Assembly: GCA_028274465.1 (NCBI GenBank)
Contig: CM051457.1
Span: forward strand, 70,034,496-70,098,495
DNA: 64,000 bases
DNA from: Plantago ovata
Taxonomy: Eukaryota > Streptophyta > Magnoliopsida > Lamiales > Plantaginaceae
Direction of reading: 5' to 3'
A model generated the notes under the pieces. That model searched no databases. It was given only the letters and a program-made list of their open reading frames with translations, and had not been told where the DNA came from. Positions 22,474 through 33,467 of the stretch are shown piece after piece; positions within the stretch are counted from its first letter, which is position 1; every line of letters starts with the position of its first letter. A program made the position numbers and the translations under genes.

Positions 22474-23622
22474 TGATGAATCTGAATTTATCAGATTCTA
22501 ATTAATCAAATAAATTTGTATTTAGCCAAAGGCAATTCACAACTACAACGAAAACCGTAATGTAGCAGTAAAATAACCTCGAGTGTCGATCTCTAAGGAT
22601 TATAACTAGCTTTATCTAATCTAACTTAAACTATAAAATCAACAGACGACTTAGCACAGGTTTTTTTATCAAGATAATGGAAGTTAGTGATAGTATGATC
22701 ATTCAAAGCATAGTGGGTTAATAATCATGCGTGAAGTACCCGATCGTTTTGCATAGAGATCTTTGATCATGAATTGTCCAATGTGTTCCGTTATTATTCA
22801 ACACTACGAAGATAGAGAGCTTAGATAGATCAAAGAAATAAAGCAATAACTCAAAGTGTGATTCGCTTTACCGCCATCAGCATAATTACTAACCCTTCGC
22901 TAAGAAATCACATACTATCACCAACAATAGACTTAGCTACTCATAGATGTCATGCAATCAACAGAAATCATAGCAAGATTGAATGAAAACATGTTGAAAG
23001 ATAAATAAATATAAATAGAAAAATCTGAGATACAATGTTACCGAAGGTTGTCAATCTCCGAAGAATTGCGATCTCACCAGCTCCAAAACGATAAGAAAAA
23101 GAATCTCCTATGCTAAGAATTCCCAGAACAGGCTCTGGAGAATTCCTACCTAAAACTAATGAGAAAGGTGTGAAAAAAGGTCTGAGAAAGTATGAAAAAT
23201 GGAGAAAACTGAGCAACTATATATAGGGGTTCGGCAGGTGTGGGGTGAACCGCCCCACGTCCCGGGCGAATCGCCCGGGAGTCCCAGTCGGCCAAGGATG
23301 CGTTTTTGGATTTCTTTTCCTTTTCGGATTCGGTTTTTGCCTTCTAGTGACCTTTTAGCCTTCAGACTCAAACCCTAGACTTCGAATCTCATCTGGAAGC
23401 TTCTAGATACTCCAAAAATGTCCTCGGAACACCGATTCTTCGTTCTCTTCAATATAATTGCCCGGAAAACCACGTTTTTCACCTAAAACCTGTAAAATGC
23501 AAACTAAAGGGAAACGTGACACTATTCTAATAAAATGCAATAAAATATAGTTAAATTAACATAGAGGATAGCTAAATTGGTGAAAAAAGACTCGAATGAA
23601 AGTGTAAAATACACGTTCATCA
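22474..23622 (-). repeat. 3' LTR of A (1149 bp)
   Basis: Bounded by TGATGA and TTCATCA; matches 37622-38796. It has two GC palindromes near 23237-23280 next to the TATATATAG promoter, while the other LTR has an extra unit. Divergence between the two A LTRs is a few percent by eye. Confidence 0.93.
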
Positions 23623-23640
23623 AACTCCCCAAACCGAACC
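23623..23640 (-). promoter_or_regulatory. Polypurine tract of A
   Basis: The minus strand reads GGTTCGGTTTGGGGAGTT directly before the LTR start TGATGAACG. The same tract is found in B and D. Confidence 0.85.
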
Positions 23641-25090
23641 TTTGCTTGTCCTCAAGCAACTAAGCTAGACTCTAATGCAAAAAATAATGCCACACAAAAA
23701 ATGGAGTCTCATGCCAAATGAAATGAACTAATCTATTGAATCTATCAAAAAACATATGAACAAAAACCATACAAATCATAACATGGATATTGGTTGAAGA
23801 ATGCCTCGATTGACTCATACACATTCACATAAGCACTTATGTCAAACAAGATAGTCTCTTGTAACATTCTCTACCTGGACCTAATCAGTGACGACGTAAT
23901 GAAACATGTTAAAATACGAATGGTTGTCCCGTGCCTATGAAACTGAGGACTTACTGCTGTTCACCAAGTTAAGACTTTTCCTCATAGAGGTCGAACCAAT
24001 ACTGGCTCTCATCAAACGAAGGAGGGTTCCCTAAAAAGATAACTCTCCCCTATTCTACCCATCTCTCAAGCAAAGCTTTAAACTATTCACCACTTCCTGA
24101 ATGGAAGGACGAGGGTGGTCTAGAACAGATGACACTCAAACAAAACAAAAGACAGAAAATTACAACTCGATTACGAACATTACATGAATTGGAAAACGAG
24201 AGAAACACTTTGCTAAACTGCTTTTTGGCTTTTTTGGGGTCTTTTCTTTTTTTTTTCTTTTTTTTTTCTTTTCCAGATTTTTTTTCTTTTTTTTTTATGG
24301 AATGTTTCTTTTTCTCTTTTTTTTTTTAGCCAGCAGTAGCACAACGAAAAAGAAATTAAAATGACACACAAACGACCTCCCCAAACCTATTCGAAAGAAT
24401 AGGTTGGAGTACAAAATTTACGAAAAAGAAAAATAAACTCGCAATACACACTCAAAAATCGAAAAACAAGTCTAATGACAGCGTAACCCCCTCCCCAAAC
24501 CTATTCGAAAGAATAGGTTGCAAACAAAGGATCACACAATCTCACACTACCTCCTTCCTAGGCATTCAGCAATCTCAAAGCAAGGTGAAGACTTGTTGCC
24601 TCTTAGGTACATAATTACTCGGGAAAACAACCATAAGATCCTAACATGCATCATCCTATTATAAAGGTCTTCATGAACCGCAGTAGAGAAAACACCACTA
24701 AGTGATGTCGAGACTACCAAGCTTAACTAAGTTCAATACATAAATGTGACAAGTCAAGCGAGAAAAACCTCAAACAAATTCATAGAGATGAAGCATATGA
24801 TTATTGTCATAATTAGTTAATCTACCCAATAAAAAATTTCAAAAAATTTGGCAATAAACTCCACATAAAACATGCAAGACTATCCTAGGATGAATGTAGT
24901 GTATGCAACTAAATACTAAGAATGCGGTAAACGTGCAAATGCAAATGCAAACGGATAAACATGCAAGGTACTATACTCATCCTACCAATACCAAGCTCTA
25001 AACCATCAATGGCAAGCTCCAAACTAACAACACTAGTTCACTTAAATCCCATCCCCCCTCATGAATTGAAAGCTAGTCCCTAGCAATAAG
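23641..25090 (-). other. A 3' non-coding region with paired hairpins and purine tract
   Basis: No coding domain. On the minus strand the order is hairpin (24498-24519), hairpin (24384-24405), then an A/G-rich run of about 110 bp (24222-24330) and about 600 bp up to the polypurine tract. The hairpins have arms AACCTATTC and GAATAGGTT. B (30579-32183) and D (40948-42430) have the same order. Confidence 0.8.
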
Positions 25091-25308
25091 AGAATGAGGT
25101 ATTGAGATTGCTCGAGGGCCATTATTGGTGATCATCGGAGCTCGTGGTGGTGGTGGTAGTTCCTTCCACTAATAGATCGCATAGGACCAACTCCTCCATC
25201 AGTATTCATGACATCCTCATTGTCCCTATTGTCTTCATTGTCACCATTGTCACCACCATCATCACTAGTAGAATTGTATTGTCGAAGAGAATCCTCAAGA
25301 TTAACCGC
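25091..25308 (-). pseudogene. A second ORF, C-terminal piece
   Basis: Acidic, Asp/Asn-rich low-complexity tail of the second ORF, parallel to the D stretch at about 42480-42650. B inserted exactly at 25308, so the rest of the ORF lies at 33468-34158. It is a fossil piece. Confidence 0.75.
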
Positions 25309-25661
25309 TGATGAATGTGTATTTTACACTTTCATTCGAATCTTTTTCACCTATTTTAGCTATCCTCTATGTTAATTTAGCTATATTTTTGTACATTTTA
25401 TTAGAATAGTGTCACGTTTCCCTTTAGATTTTATTTTACAGGTTTTGGTTGAAATTTGGGGATTTACGGGCAATTATATTGAAGTTGACAAGGAATTGGT
25501 GTTCCAGAAGCCTATTTGGAGTATCTGAAGGTTTCCGGATAGGATTTGGACTCTAGGGGTCGAATCTGGAGGTTAGAAGGCCACTAGAAGTCAGAAACCG
25601 AGTCCGAAAAGGTGAAGAAATCCCAAACCGCGTCGAAAAAGGCGGAATTCCGCAAAAAAGA

Positions 25662-25699
25662 CGGGGGCGAACCGCCGCAGCATGGGGCGAACCGCCCCA
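25662..25699 (+). repeat. GC palindromes upstream of the B LTR TATA box
   Basis: Two units, GGGCGAACCGCCG-type and GGGGCG-AAC-CGCCCC, 16 bp before the TATA box at 25716. Equivalents lie in the B 3' LTR (32550-32588), the A LTRs (23237-23280, 38388-38450), the D LTR (47419-47463) and inside the elements ahead of the second ORF. Confidence 0.85.
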
Positions 25700-25715
25700 G
25701 AGTTTATTCGGGGCC

Positions 25716-25724
25716 TATATATAG
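25716..25724 (+). promoter_or_regulatory. TATA box of the B LTR
   Basis: TATATATAG within GGCCTATATATAGTGCTCAG, just downstream of the GC palindromes. It is present in all family LTRs in the window, in shortened form in B's 3' LTR. Confidence 0.75.
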
Positions 25725-26583
25725 TGCTCAGTTTTCTCTCCGAAAATCATATCTTTCCAGACCTTCTCTCTCACATCTCTCTATAGTTTTAGATAGGAAC
25801 TTCCCGGGGCCTGTCCTTGGAGTTCTGTAGCTTAGGGGATACTTTTTCATAGCAGTTTGGAGCTCGTAGGACCGCAATCATCCGGAGATTGACAACCTTC
25901 GGTAACTTTGTATCTTACAGTTTTATTCTACTTATTTTATATTCTTTCAACATGTTTTCTTCTATGATTTCTGTTGATTGCATGCTTATTATGAGTAGCT
26001 AAACTTATCGTTGGTGGTAGTACGTGAATTCTTAGCGAAGGGAAGATAATAATGCTAATGGCTATATTGCGCATTATACTCCGTGTCATTGCTTTATTTC
26101 GTTGATCAGTTGTAACCAAAATTCTCATATGTTGTATTGATTATTATGCACAATTGGACACTAGTCGACCATCAGACCAATTATCTTCGTAGTGTTGAAT
26201 AATTACGGAACACATTAGGACGGTCGTGATTGACTAGTCAGACCAAATTATCTTCGTAGTGCTTAATACTTGCAACAGGACACTAGATTGATTCAAAGAT
26301 CTCTATGCAAGACCGAGGAATTTATGCATGATTATCGACCCGTTATGTTAAGAAGGACCATACTATCACCAATCTCCATTATCTGCTAGAAACCCCCTAT
26401 TGCTATCTGTCTGCTGTTTTATATTCTCTTGTTAAATAGATAAATCTAGTTATAGTCCGGAGAGAACGACACTCGAGTCATTCTACTGCTACACTACGGT
26501 TTTCGTTGTAGTTGTGGATTGCCTTTGGCTAAATACAAATTTATTTGACTGAATCCGGAGCACGACATCCGCGTTCATCAAAT

Positions 26584-26601
26584 TGGCGCCGTTGCCGGGG
26601 A
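26584..26601 (+). promoter_or_regulatory. Primer binding site of B (tRNA-Asp type)
   Basis: TGGCGCCGTTGCCGGGGA, three bases after the LTR. It is complementary to the 3' end of plant tRNA-Asp as used by Athila-like elements. It supports the Athila-like assignment although pol is absent. Confidence 0.9.
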
Positions 26602-26751
26602 CTATACTCCTTTTTTCTGTTTAATTTGTTTATATTTACAGCTTTAGATTCCTAATTCTACTAGTTTTAGTTTTTCTTTTTAATCTCTCTCTCTGATACT
26701 GCTTTCCTAGTCTGTTTCTAATCACCTTTCCTAGTCTGTTACAGATAGTGT

Positions 26752-28727
26752 ATGCCGCATACACGTTCTGCAGGAACACCATTTGCTGATTCAATTGCTG
26801 AGATCGACAGAGTCTACCACCAGAGAAGGCGACTACTTGAAAGGCGCGCACTAGAGGAAATAGAGGAAACCGATTTCTCTGAATCCCTACTCAGTCTCTT
26901 CAAGGAAATCGACGGAATGGCAGAAGCTAGACCACTGAAGGCATGGGTTCAACCCACCAAGGATCGTATGAGGGGACCGGCGATTGTTCTTTCGTCTGCA
27001 GCCCGAGATCTGGAAATCAAGAACCACGCATTCCAACAACTTCCGAGGTTCTATGGCTTATCAAGGGAAGATGTGATGGGGTACTTGCACGATATCGATG
27101 ATTTCGTCAACCAACTCCCACGACCCGGAGCTGACATAACAACGGATGAGTTGAGGATGAAGGTTTTTGCTATGGGACTTGGCGACAGAGCCAAGTCATG
27201 GCTGAGTTCTCTACCAGCAGTCTCGCTGGACGCTTGGGAAAAGGTTTTTTCAGCATTCATGGAGAAATACTTCCCCCACACCTTGACTACCGCGCTAAAG
27301 GCGCAGATCACTGGATTCAAGCAGGACTATGATGAGAACATCTACACCGCATTCGAGAGGTTCCAAGATCTCACGAACAAGTGCCCACACCATGGTTTTG
27401 AACTTTCCGACCTAGTCCAAGACTTCTACAATGGACTAACCTTCGAGAACCAACAAGTGGTGGATTTCCAATGCCGAGGCAATATTTGGGAGGAAACCGC
27501 AGAAGCCGTCTAGGCTGTTTTCGAAAGGCTTGCTAAGCGTTCGCAGTTCAAGGACCCAAGAGCAATGGTTAGGAGACATGGACCTGAAGCTCCACCGACT
27601 CAAGAAGCCCCTATGTATAGGGGGAATGGGGATCAATTCGAGTGCTTTACCAACGAATTGAAGCAAGTCCTCAAGAGCGCCACCGGAACAACTGTTTCGA
27701 ACGAAGTATGCCGAATATACAAGAACTATGGGCACGGGGCTAACCAAACTCATGGCCCTAACCAAGACCGTAGTAGCTAAACTATGATAATGATCACTGC
27801 GAAAACCCCGCTCCGAAAGAGCCACCGAAGTCGAAGTCGGCTCAACTGATGGAGAACTTACAGAAGATGGTCGATCACAAACAAAGTTTTCTCAAACGTT
27901 ATGAAGAAGACTCCGAGAAGACTAGGGCAAGGCTCGATAGGTTGGAAGAGAGCACTAGACTTGCCCATCAAAAGATGCAAGAGTTGATCGACCGAGGAGC
28001 AAGTAGGGAGCAAGGCAAACTGCCTAGCAACACTGTGAAGACGAATGCCATTACATTGGCTGGTGATGTACCTGACGGAATCACCATCAAGAAGGTTGTT
28101 AGGTGCGAGTGTTGCATGAAGGAAGAACTTCTACAGGCTTAGGAAGAAGAGAAGGTCCTTGTATCTGACACAAGTGATGAGGAGGAAGAGGATCCCGAAC
28201 CACTCCCTAAAAGTTTCGATGTAAAGGTAGGGATTGGTGAGCTTGAAGATGTCTGTGCCACACTAGATACGGGATCCTACTCAAACATAATTCCTTTGAA
28301 TGTGTTTGAAAAGAGCAACATTGGAAAACTATCTGAGCAAAGGGCTATTGTGCAACTGGCGGATGGATCCTTTATGAGACCCGAGGGCGTTGTGAAAAAT
28401 GTGTTGGTCAAGATTGGTGAAGCATCTATATACACCAATTTCGTAGTTATGCCGACATCTGCACCTGGGACGGGGAATGTCATACTCTTAGGGCAAACAT
28501 TCTTGACCAAGCTACGCTCCGTGATGGACATCTACCAAAGAACTTGCACCATCGAAGTGGATGGCAAGCGACACGTATTGCAAGCGATACCTGATCCACC
28601 GCAACCGCCTGATATTACTACTCACTACTGTGGTCTTGCAACCTATATTCTTTCTTATTCACAGGTTCGTGGCATGGAGAGAAAATCAATGAAGGGGAAG
28701 CCTAGTACCCGCAAAAAGAAGAGATAG
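26752..28727 (+). pseudogene. gag: B gag and protease
   Basis: Starts MPHTRSAGTPFADSIAEIDR. The gag core (FYGLSREDVMGYLHDIDDF, FAMGLGDRAKSWLSSLP, FSAFMEKYFPHTLTTALKAQ, FERFQDLTNKCPHHGFELSD; about 27040-27420) is the Retrotrans_gag domain that assembles the particle. A coiled coil (about 27850-28000) and a retropepsin domain follow: ATLDTGSYSN near 28261, then VQLADGSFMRPEGVVKNVLV and the LLGQTFL strand. The region ends in a basic tail with no RT behind it. It is a fossil with several breaks. Confidence 0.88.
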
Positions 28728-29279
28728 GCGCAGATAGGAGTCGAGTCAAAGACTTTAAACAATGACGCTATCCGGGAGGCAACCCGGAATTTTTATCGCT
28801 TTCTTTACTGCTTTTCTGCATGCATTCATTCTTGAACTATTTGCTTCTCGTATGCGAATTTGTTCATGTGTGTGTCGTATGTGCTTTTGTTTGAGTGAGA
28901 TTTTTCGAGTGGTTTTTTGAAAAAATTGATTTCGGGGATTAAACCGCATTTTCTGACGTCGGAAACCGTCTCCCCGCTTCGGGGAGCACGGGGCGAACCG
29001 CCCCACGTGGGGGCGAACCTCCCCGCTTGGGGGGCGAACCGCCCCACGGTCCCAGAACTTCAGAAACGCGGATTTCTTCCCCAAAACCTCATTTTCTTCA
29101 TTCTTCTTCATTCATCCTCCCAAAAAACCCGAAAAACGCGATTTCATCTTTAAATATTCATAACTTCTTCATTTCTTGACCAAATTGAGTGTTCTTTAGC
29201 TTAATTCGAAGCCCATTACATGATCTATCATCCTATCCGATCAGATTTCATCCTTATGCGTTAGATTTACAAATATGAG
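28728..29279 (+). other. B leader of the second ORF with internal GC palindromes
   Basis: Non-coding. GC palindromes at 28971-29050 (for example GGGGCG-AAC-CGCCCC) are followed by a C/T-rich stretch like a 5' leader and then the intron-like segment at 29280. A, D and E have the same layout. The palindromes are of the same kind as those next to the LTR TATA box. Confidence 0.7.
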
Positions 29280-29823
29280 GTATCATCCTTAGAACCCTAA
29301 TTTTCGAATTTGGGGGTTTTCTAATTTGAGCTTCAATTATGCTTATTTGATGCATGGGTATGTTGTTTGTGTGATTAGACATGTTATTTACTATCAATTG
29401 CATGCTCAATTTTGCTTGAATTGTTGATTTGGGTATTTTGCTATTAGATGATATATCTTGTTATGCATTATGTCTTTATCTTTGATTTCTAGCATATGGA
29501 TGTGTCTATTGATGTAATGTTGGTAGATTTGACGATAGAATGCTTAATTTGTTAAGTATGAAGATTTTTATGATGATTGGATTTTTCGCTGCTATGGTAT
29601 GAATTGAGCCTTGTTATCAAGGATATTGGTTGTCTAGTAAGAGCATGAGGTGATGTATTGCATGAAGTAGTTTCGTTGGTATGTTGCATGATGAAGAAGC
29701 TAGGCTAGACATTGCGGTTTGGGGAGTTCGATTGTCGATTTTATCACTTGTGTGTTTCGCTTTTACTATAGTATGTATTTGAGTCAATTTTGTGTCGTAC
29801 GAGGTGCTAACAGCTATTTGTAG
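29280..29823 (+). other. Conserved intron-like segment before the B second ORF (544 nt)
   Basis: Donor GAG/GTATCATC and acceptor TATTTGTAG/G, T-rich inside. Counterparts in A (540 nt), D (537 nt) and E (545 nt) have the same ends and almost the same length. In E the acceptor lies 4 nt before the ATG of the ORF. Splicing is inferred from this conservation. Confidence 0.65.
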
Positions 29824-30578
29824 GTACAATACCAAGGGAGAGGAGCGTTCGCGTATGATTGCTGTGAAGTACCATGTCAAGGAAGGTGACCTCGCTAGAT
29901 GTGCGTTCGAGCCAAGGGGTTTTGCAACAACGCCGTGGATTATCCACGAGGAGGAGCTAGAGTATACTTGGAGTAAGGACTCCTATGCCTATTCATGCAC
30001 CACCGAAGGGACAGAAACTACTATTACGTCAGCACTCCATCACGAGGACTGCAGAGTTCGAGTGAACAGGAAGGCACCGGGACAGTCTTGCCGTGACGGA
30101 TTCGATCTTGAGTCCGAAGTTGCTCGAAGGGTCCGAGGCGCTAGCTTGGTTCCAAAACGTGATGACATGGGTACCCAGCACCTTGTTGGGGTGCCCCTTG
30201 CCTGCCTCTAAAGTGAGCATCATATAGACATCGGTCGGATCCACGGTAGAGAATGTGGACAAAATTGGAAAAAAAGGTAGAAGACTTCTGAGTATCCAAG
30301 CAGCTTACTGAAACCTTCTAGAGGTGTAAAACGTTGGAGGGGGAGGTCCTGATACCACTGCCCTTTCCCCTTCAACAGTTCACATCCTATTGGAGGGCTC
30401 CAGGATGGAGGATTCCATAATAGCGGCGGCTACTCTTGAGAATTCTACCTGCCACTACAACTCTACTAGTGAGGATGTGCGTGACAGTAGTGACAATGAA
30501 GGCCATACGGGCAATGATGATTCTGATAGAGGAGTTGTTCCTGTCCAGCCTATAAATGGAACTACCGCACCTACCTGA
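29824..30578 (+). pseudogene. B second ORF (putative plant transposon domain)
   Basis: It carries the family segment FATTPWIIHEEELEYTWS and then VGVPLACL, parallel to FATTSRFIHKVEREFTGS and FGVPLDCLL in D. An acidic serine/asparagine tail follows (about 30450-30570). The function is unknown. No membrane segment or signal peptide is visible. It sits where Athila elements have their downstream ORF. It is a fossil with a few breaks. Confidence 0.7.
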
Positions 30579-32183
30579 AGACCTGATGACACCCTATAAA
30601 GCTCACAGAGGAGGCCCAATAACCCACAAGCAGCATACTCAGCCGACCGAGGCCAAACCATGGGGTAACATCTAGTATCACATCTTATTTCCTCATTTTC
30701 TTACTACTAGGGACTAGCGTAAATTTCATGAGGGGGGGATGGGATTTAAGTGATCTGATGTTGTTAGTTTGGAGATTGGAATTGGTAGGATGAGTATAGT
30801 ACCTCGCATGCTTTATCCGTCTGCATTTTTATTTGCACGTTTACTGCTTTCTTAGATTTTTTAGGTTGCATTCACTACATTCATCCTAGGATAGTCTTGC
30901 ATGTTTTATATGTAGTTTATTGCCGAATTTTTTGAACTTTTTTATTGGGTAGATCAACCAACTATGCCACTAATCGTATGCTTCATCTCTACGAATTTGT
31001 TTGAGGTTTTTCTCGCTTGGCTTGTCACATTTATGTATTGCACTTAGTTAAGCTTGGTAGTCTCGACATCACTTAGTGGTGTTTTCTCTACTGCGGTTCA
31101 CGAAGACCTTTATAATAGGATGATGCATGTTAGGATCTTATGGTTGTTTTCCCGAGTAATTATGTACCTAAGAGGCAACAAGTCTTCACCATGCTTTGAG
31201 ATTGCTAAATGCCTAGGAAGGAGGTAGTGTGAGGTTGTGTGATCCTTTGTTTATAACCTATTCTTCCGAATAGGTTTGGGGAGGGGGTTACACCATCATA
31301 GACTTGTTTCTGTTTTTCATTTTCGTTTCGTGAGTTTATTTTTCATTTTCCGTAAATTTTATACTCCAACCTATTCTTTCGAATAGGTTTGGGGAAGTCG
31401 TGTGAGTCATTTTGTTTCTCTCTTTGTTATGCTACTGCTGGCTAGAAAAAAATCGAAAAAAAAAAGAAAGAAACATTTCCAGAAAAAAAAGAGAAAAAGA
31501 AAAAAAGAATCTGAAAAGAAAAAAAAAGGAAAAAAAAAAAGAAAAGACCCCAAAAAAGCAAAGAAGGGTCCAAAAAAGAAAGCCAAATAGCAGTTTAGCA
31601 AAGTGTTGAGTCTTATTTTTCATTTTTGTAATGGTCGTAATCATGTTGTAATTTTCAATTTTTTATCTTTTTTGTCTTGAGTGTCATCTGTTCTAGACCA
31701 CCCTCGTCCTGCCATTCTGGAAGTGGTGAATAGCTTAAGACTTTACTTGAGAGATGGGTAGAATAGGGGAGAGTTATCTTTTATAGGGAACCCTCCTTCG
31801 TTTGATGAGAGCCAGTACTGGTTCGACCTCTTTTGAGGGAAAGTCTTAACATGGTGGAACAACAGTAAGTCCTCAGTTTCATAGGCACGGGGCAACCATT
31901 CGTATCTTAGCATGCAACATTACGTCGTCACTGACTAGGTCCAGGTAGAGAATGTTACGAGAGACTATCTTGTCTTAACATAAGTGCTTATGTGGATGTG
32001 TATAAGTCAATCGAGGTATTCTTCAACCTATATTCATGCTTTGATTCGTATGGTTTTTGTTCATATGTTTTTTGGTAGATTCAGTAGATTAGTTCATTTT
32101 ATTTGGCATGAAACTCCATTTTGTGTCTTGCATGTTTTTTGTATTAGAGTCTAGCTTAGTTGCTTGAGGACAAGCAAAAGTTC
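30579..32183 (+). other. B 3' non-coding region with paired hairpins and purine tract
   Basis: Hairpins at 31255-31276 and 31368-31389 (arms AACCTATTC/GAATAGGTT, loops TTCC and TTTC), each followed by GGTTTGGGGA. An A/G-rich run at about 31447-31590 encodes a very lysine-rich peptide behind a short hydrophobic start (MSHFVSLFVMLLLA). No known domain is present. Confidence 0.8.
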
Positions 32184-32196
32184 GGTTTGGGGAGTT
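32184..32196 (+). promoter_or_regulatory. Polypurine tract of B
   Basis: GGTTTGGGGAGTT directly before the 3' LTR. The same core also occurs at 29716-29726, 31273-31283 and 31386-31396. Confidence 0.85.
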
Positions 32197-33467
32197 TGAT
32201 GAATGTGTATTTTACACTTTCATTCGAGTTTTTTTCACCTATTTTAGCTATCCTCTATGTTAATTTAGCTATATTTTAGTACATTTTATTAGAATAGTGT
32301 CACGTTTCCCTTTAGATTTTATTTTACAGGTTTTGGTTGAAATTAGGGGATTTCCGGGCAATTATATTGAAGTTGACAAGGAATTGGTGTTCCAGAAGCC
32401 TATTTGGAGTATCTGAAAGTTTCCGGATAGGATTTGGAGTCTAGGGGTCGAATCTGGAGGTTAGAAGGCCACTAGAAGTCAGAAACCGACTCCGAAAAGG
32501 TGAAGAAATCCAAAACCGCGTCGAAAAATGCGGAATTCCGCGAAAAAGACGGGGGGCGAACCGCCGCAGCATGGGGCGAACCGCCCGAGAGTTTATTCGG
32601 GGCCTATATAGTGCTCAGTTTTCTCTCCGAAAATCATATCTTTCCAGACCTTCTCTCTCACCTCTCTCTATAGTTTTAGGTAGGAACTTCCCGGAGCCTG
32701 TCCTGGGAGTTCTGTAGCTTAGGGGATACTTTTTCATAGCAGTTTGGAGCTCGTAGGACCGCAATCATCCGGAGATTGACAACCTTCGGTACCTTTGTAT
32801 CTTACAGTTTTATTCTACTTATTTTATATTCTTTCAACATGTTTTCTTCTATGATTTCTGTTGATTGCATGCTTATTATGAGTAGCTAAACTTATCGTTG
32901 GTGGTAGTATGTGAATTCTTAGCGAAGGGAAGATAATCATGCTAATGGCTATAGCGCGCATTATACTCCGTTTCATTGCTTTATTTCGTTGATCAGTTGT
33001 AACCAAAATTCTCGTATGTTGTATTGATTATTATGCACAATTGGACACTAGTCGACCATCAGACCAATTATCTTCGTAGTGTTGAATAATTACGGAACAC
33101 ATTAGGACAATCGTGATTGACTAGTCAGACCAAATTATCTTCGTAGTGCTTAATACTTGCAACAGGACACTAGATTGATTCAAAGATCTCTATGCAAGAC
33201 CGAGGAATTTATGCATGCTTATCGACCCGTTATGTTAAGAAGGACCATACTATCACCAATCTCCATTATCTGCTAGAAACCCCCTATTGCTATCTGTCTG
33301 CTGTTTTATATTCTCTTGTTAAATAGATAAAGCTAGTTATAGTCCTGAGAGAACGACACTCGAATCATTCTACTACTACACTATGGTTTTCGTTGTAGTT
33401 GTGGATTGCTTTTGGCTAAATACAAATTTATTTGACTGAATCCGGAGAACGACATCCGCGTTCATCA
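32197..33467 (+). repeat. 3' LTR of B
   Basis: 1271 bp, TGATGAATG to GTTCATCA, very similar to the 5' LTR. It is followed by the target duplication GCCGC. Confidence 0.95.

Larger units (their letters stand above)
25309..26580 (+). repeat. 5' LTR of B
   Basis: TGATGAATG to GTTCATCA. GC palindromes at 25662-25699 are followed by the TATA box at 25716-25724. The primer site follows at 26584. Confidence 0.95.
25309..33467 (+). mobile_element. Element B: Athila-like gag-only (TR-GAG-like) element, nested in A
   Basis: Full-length 8159-bp plus-strand element with LTRs 25309-26580 (1272 bp) and 32197-33467 (1271 bp), primer site and polypurine tract. The target duplication is ACCGC (25304-25308) versus GCCGC (33468-33472), one mismatch; D has AGCCGC at the uninterrupted site (about 42648). 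It encodes gag-protease and a second ORF but no RT or integrase. By eye the LTRs differ at roughly 33 positions (about 2.6 percent), about one million years at a rate of 1.3e-8 per site per year if that applies. It is a fossil with several breaks. Confidence 0.93.

Noticed and set aside
26584-26601. tRNA gene suggested by similarity to tRNA-Asp
   Set aside because: Only the 18-nt 3' end matches, adjacent to an LTR; it is a primer binding site.
31402-31590. Nuclear-targeted host protein suggested by poly-lysine
   Set aside because: The run coincides with a purine-rich tract present in all family members; no other coding signal.
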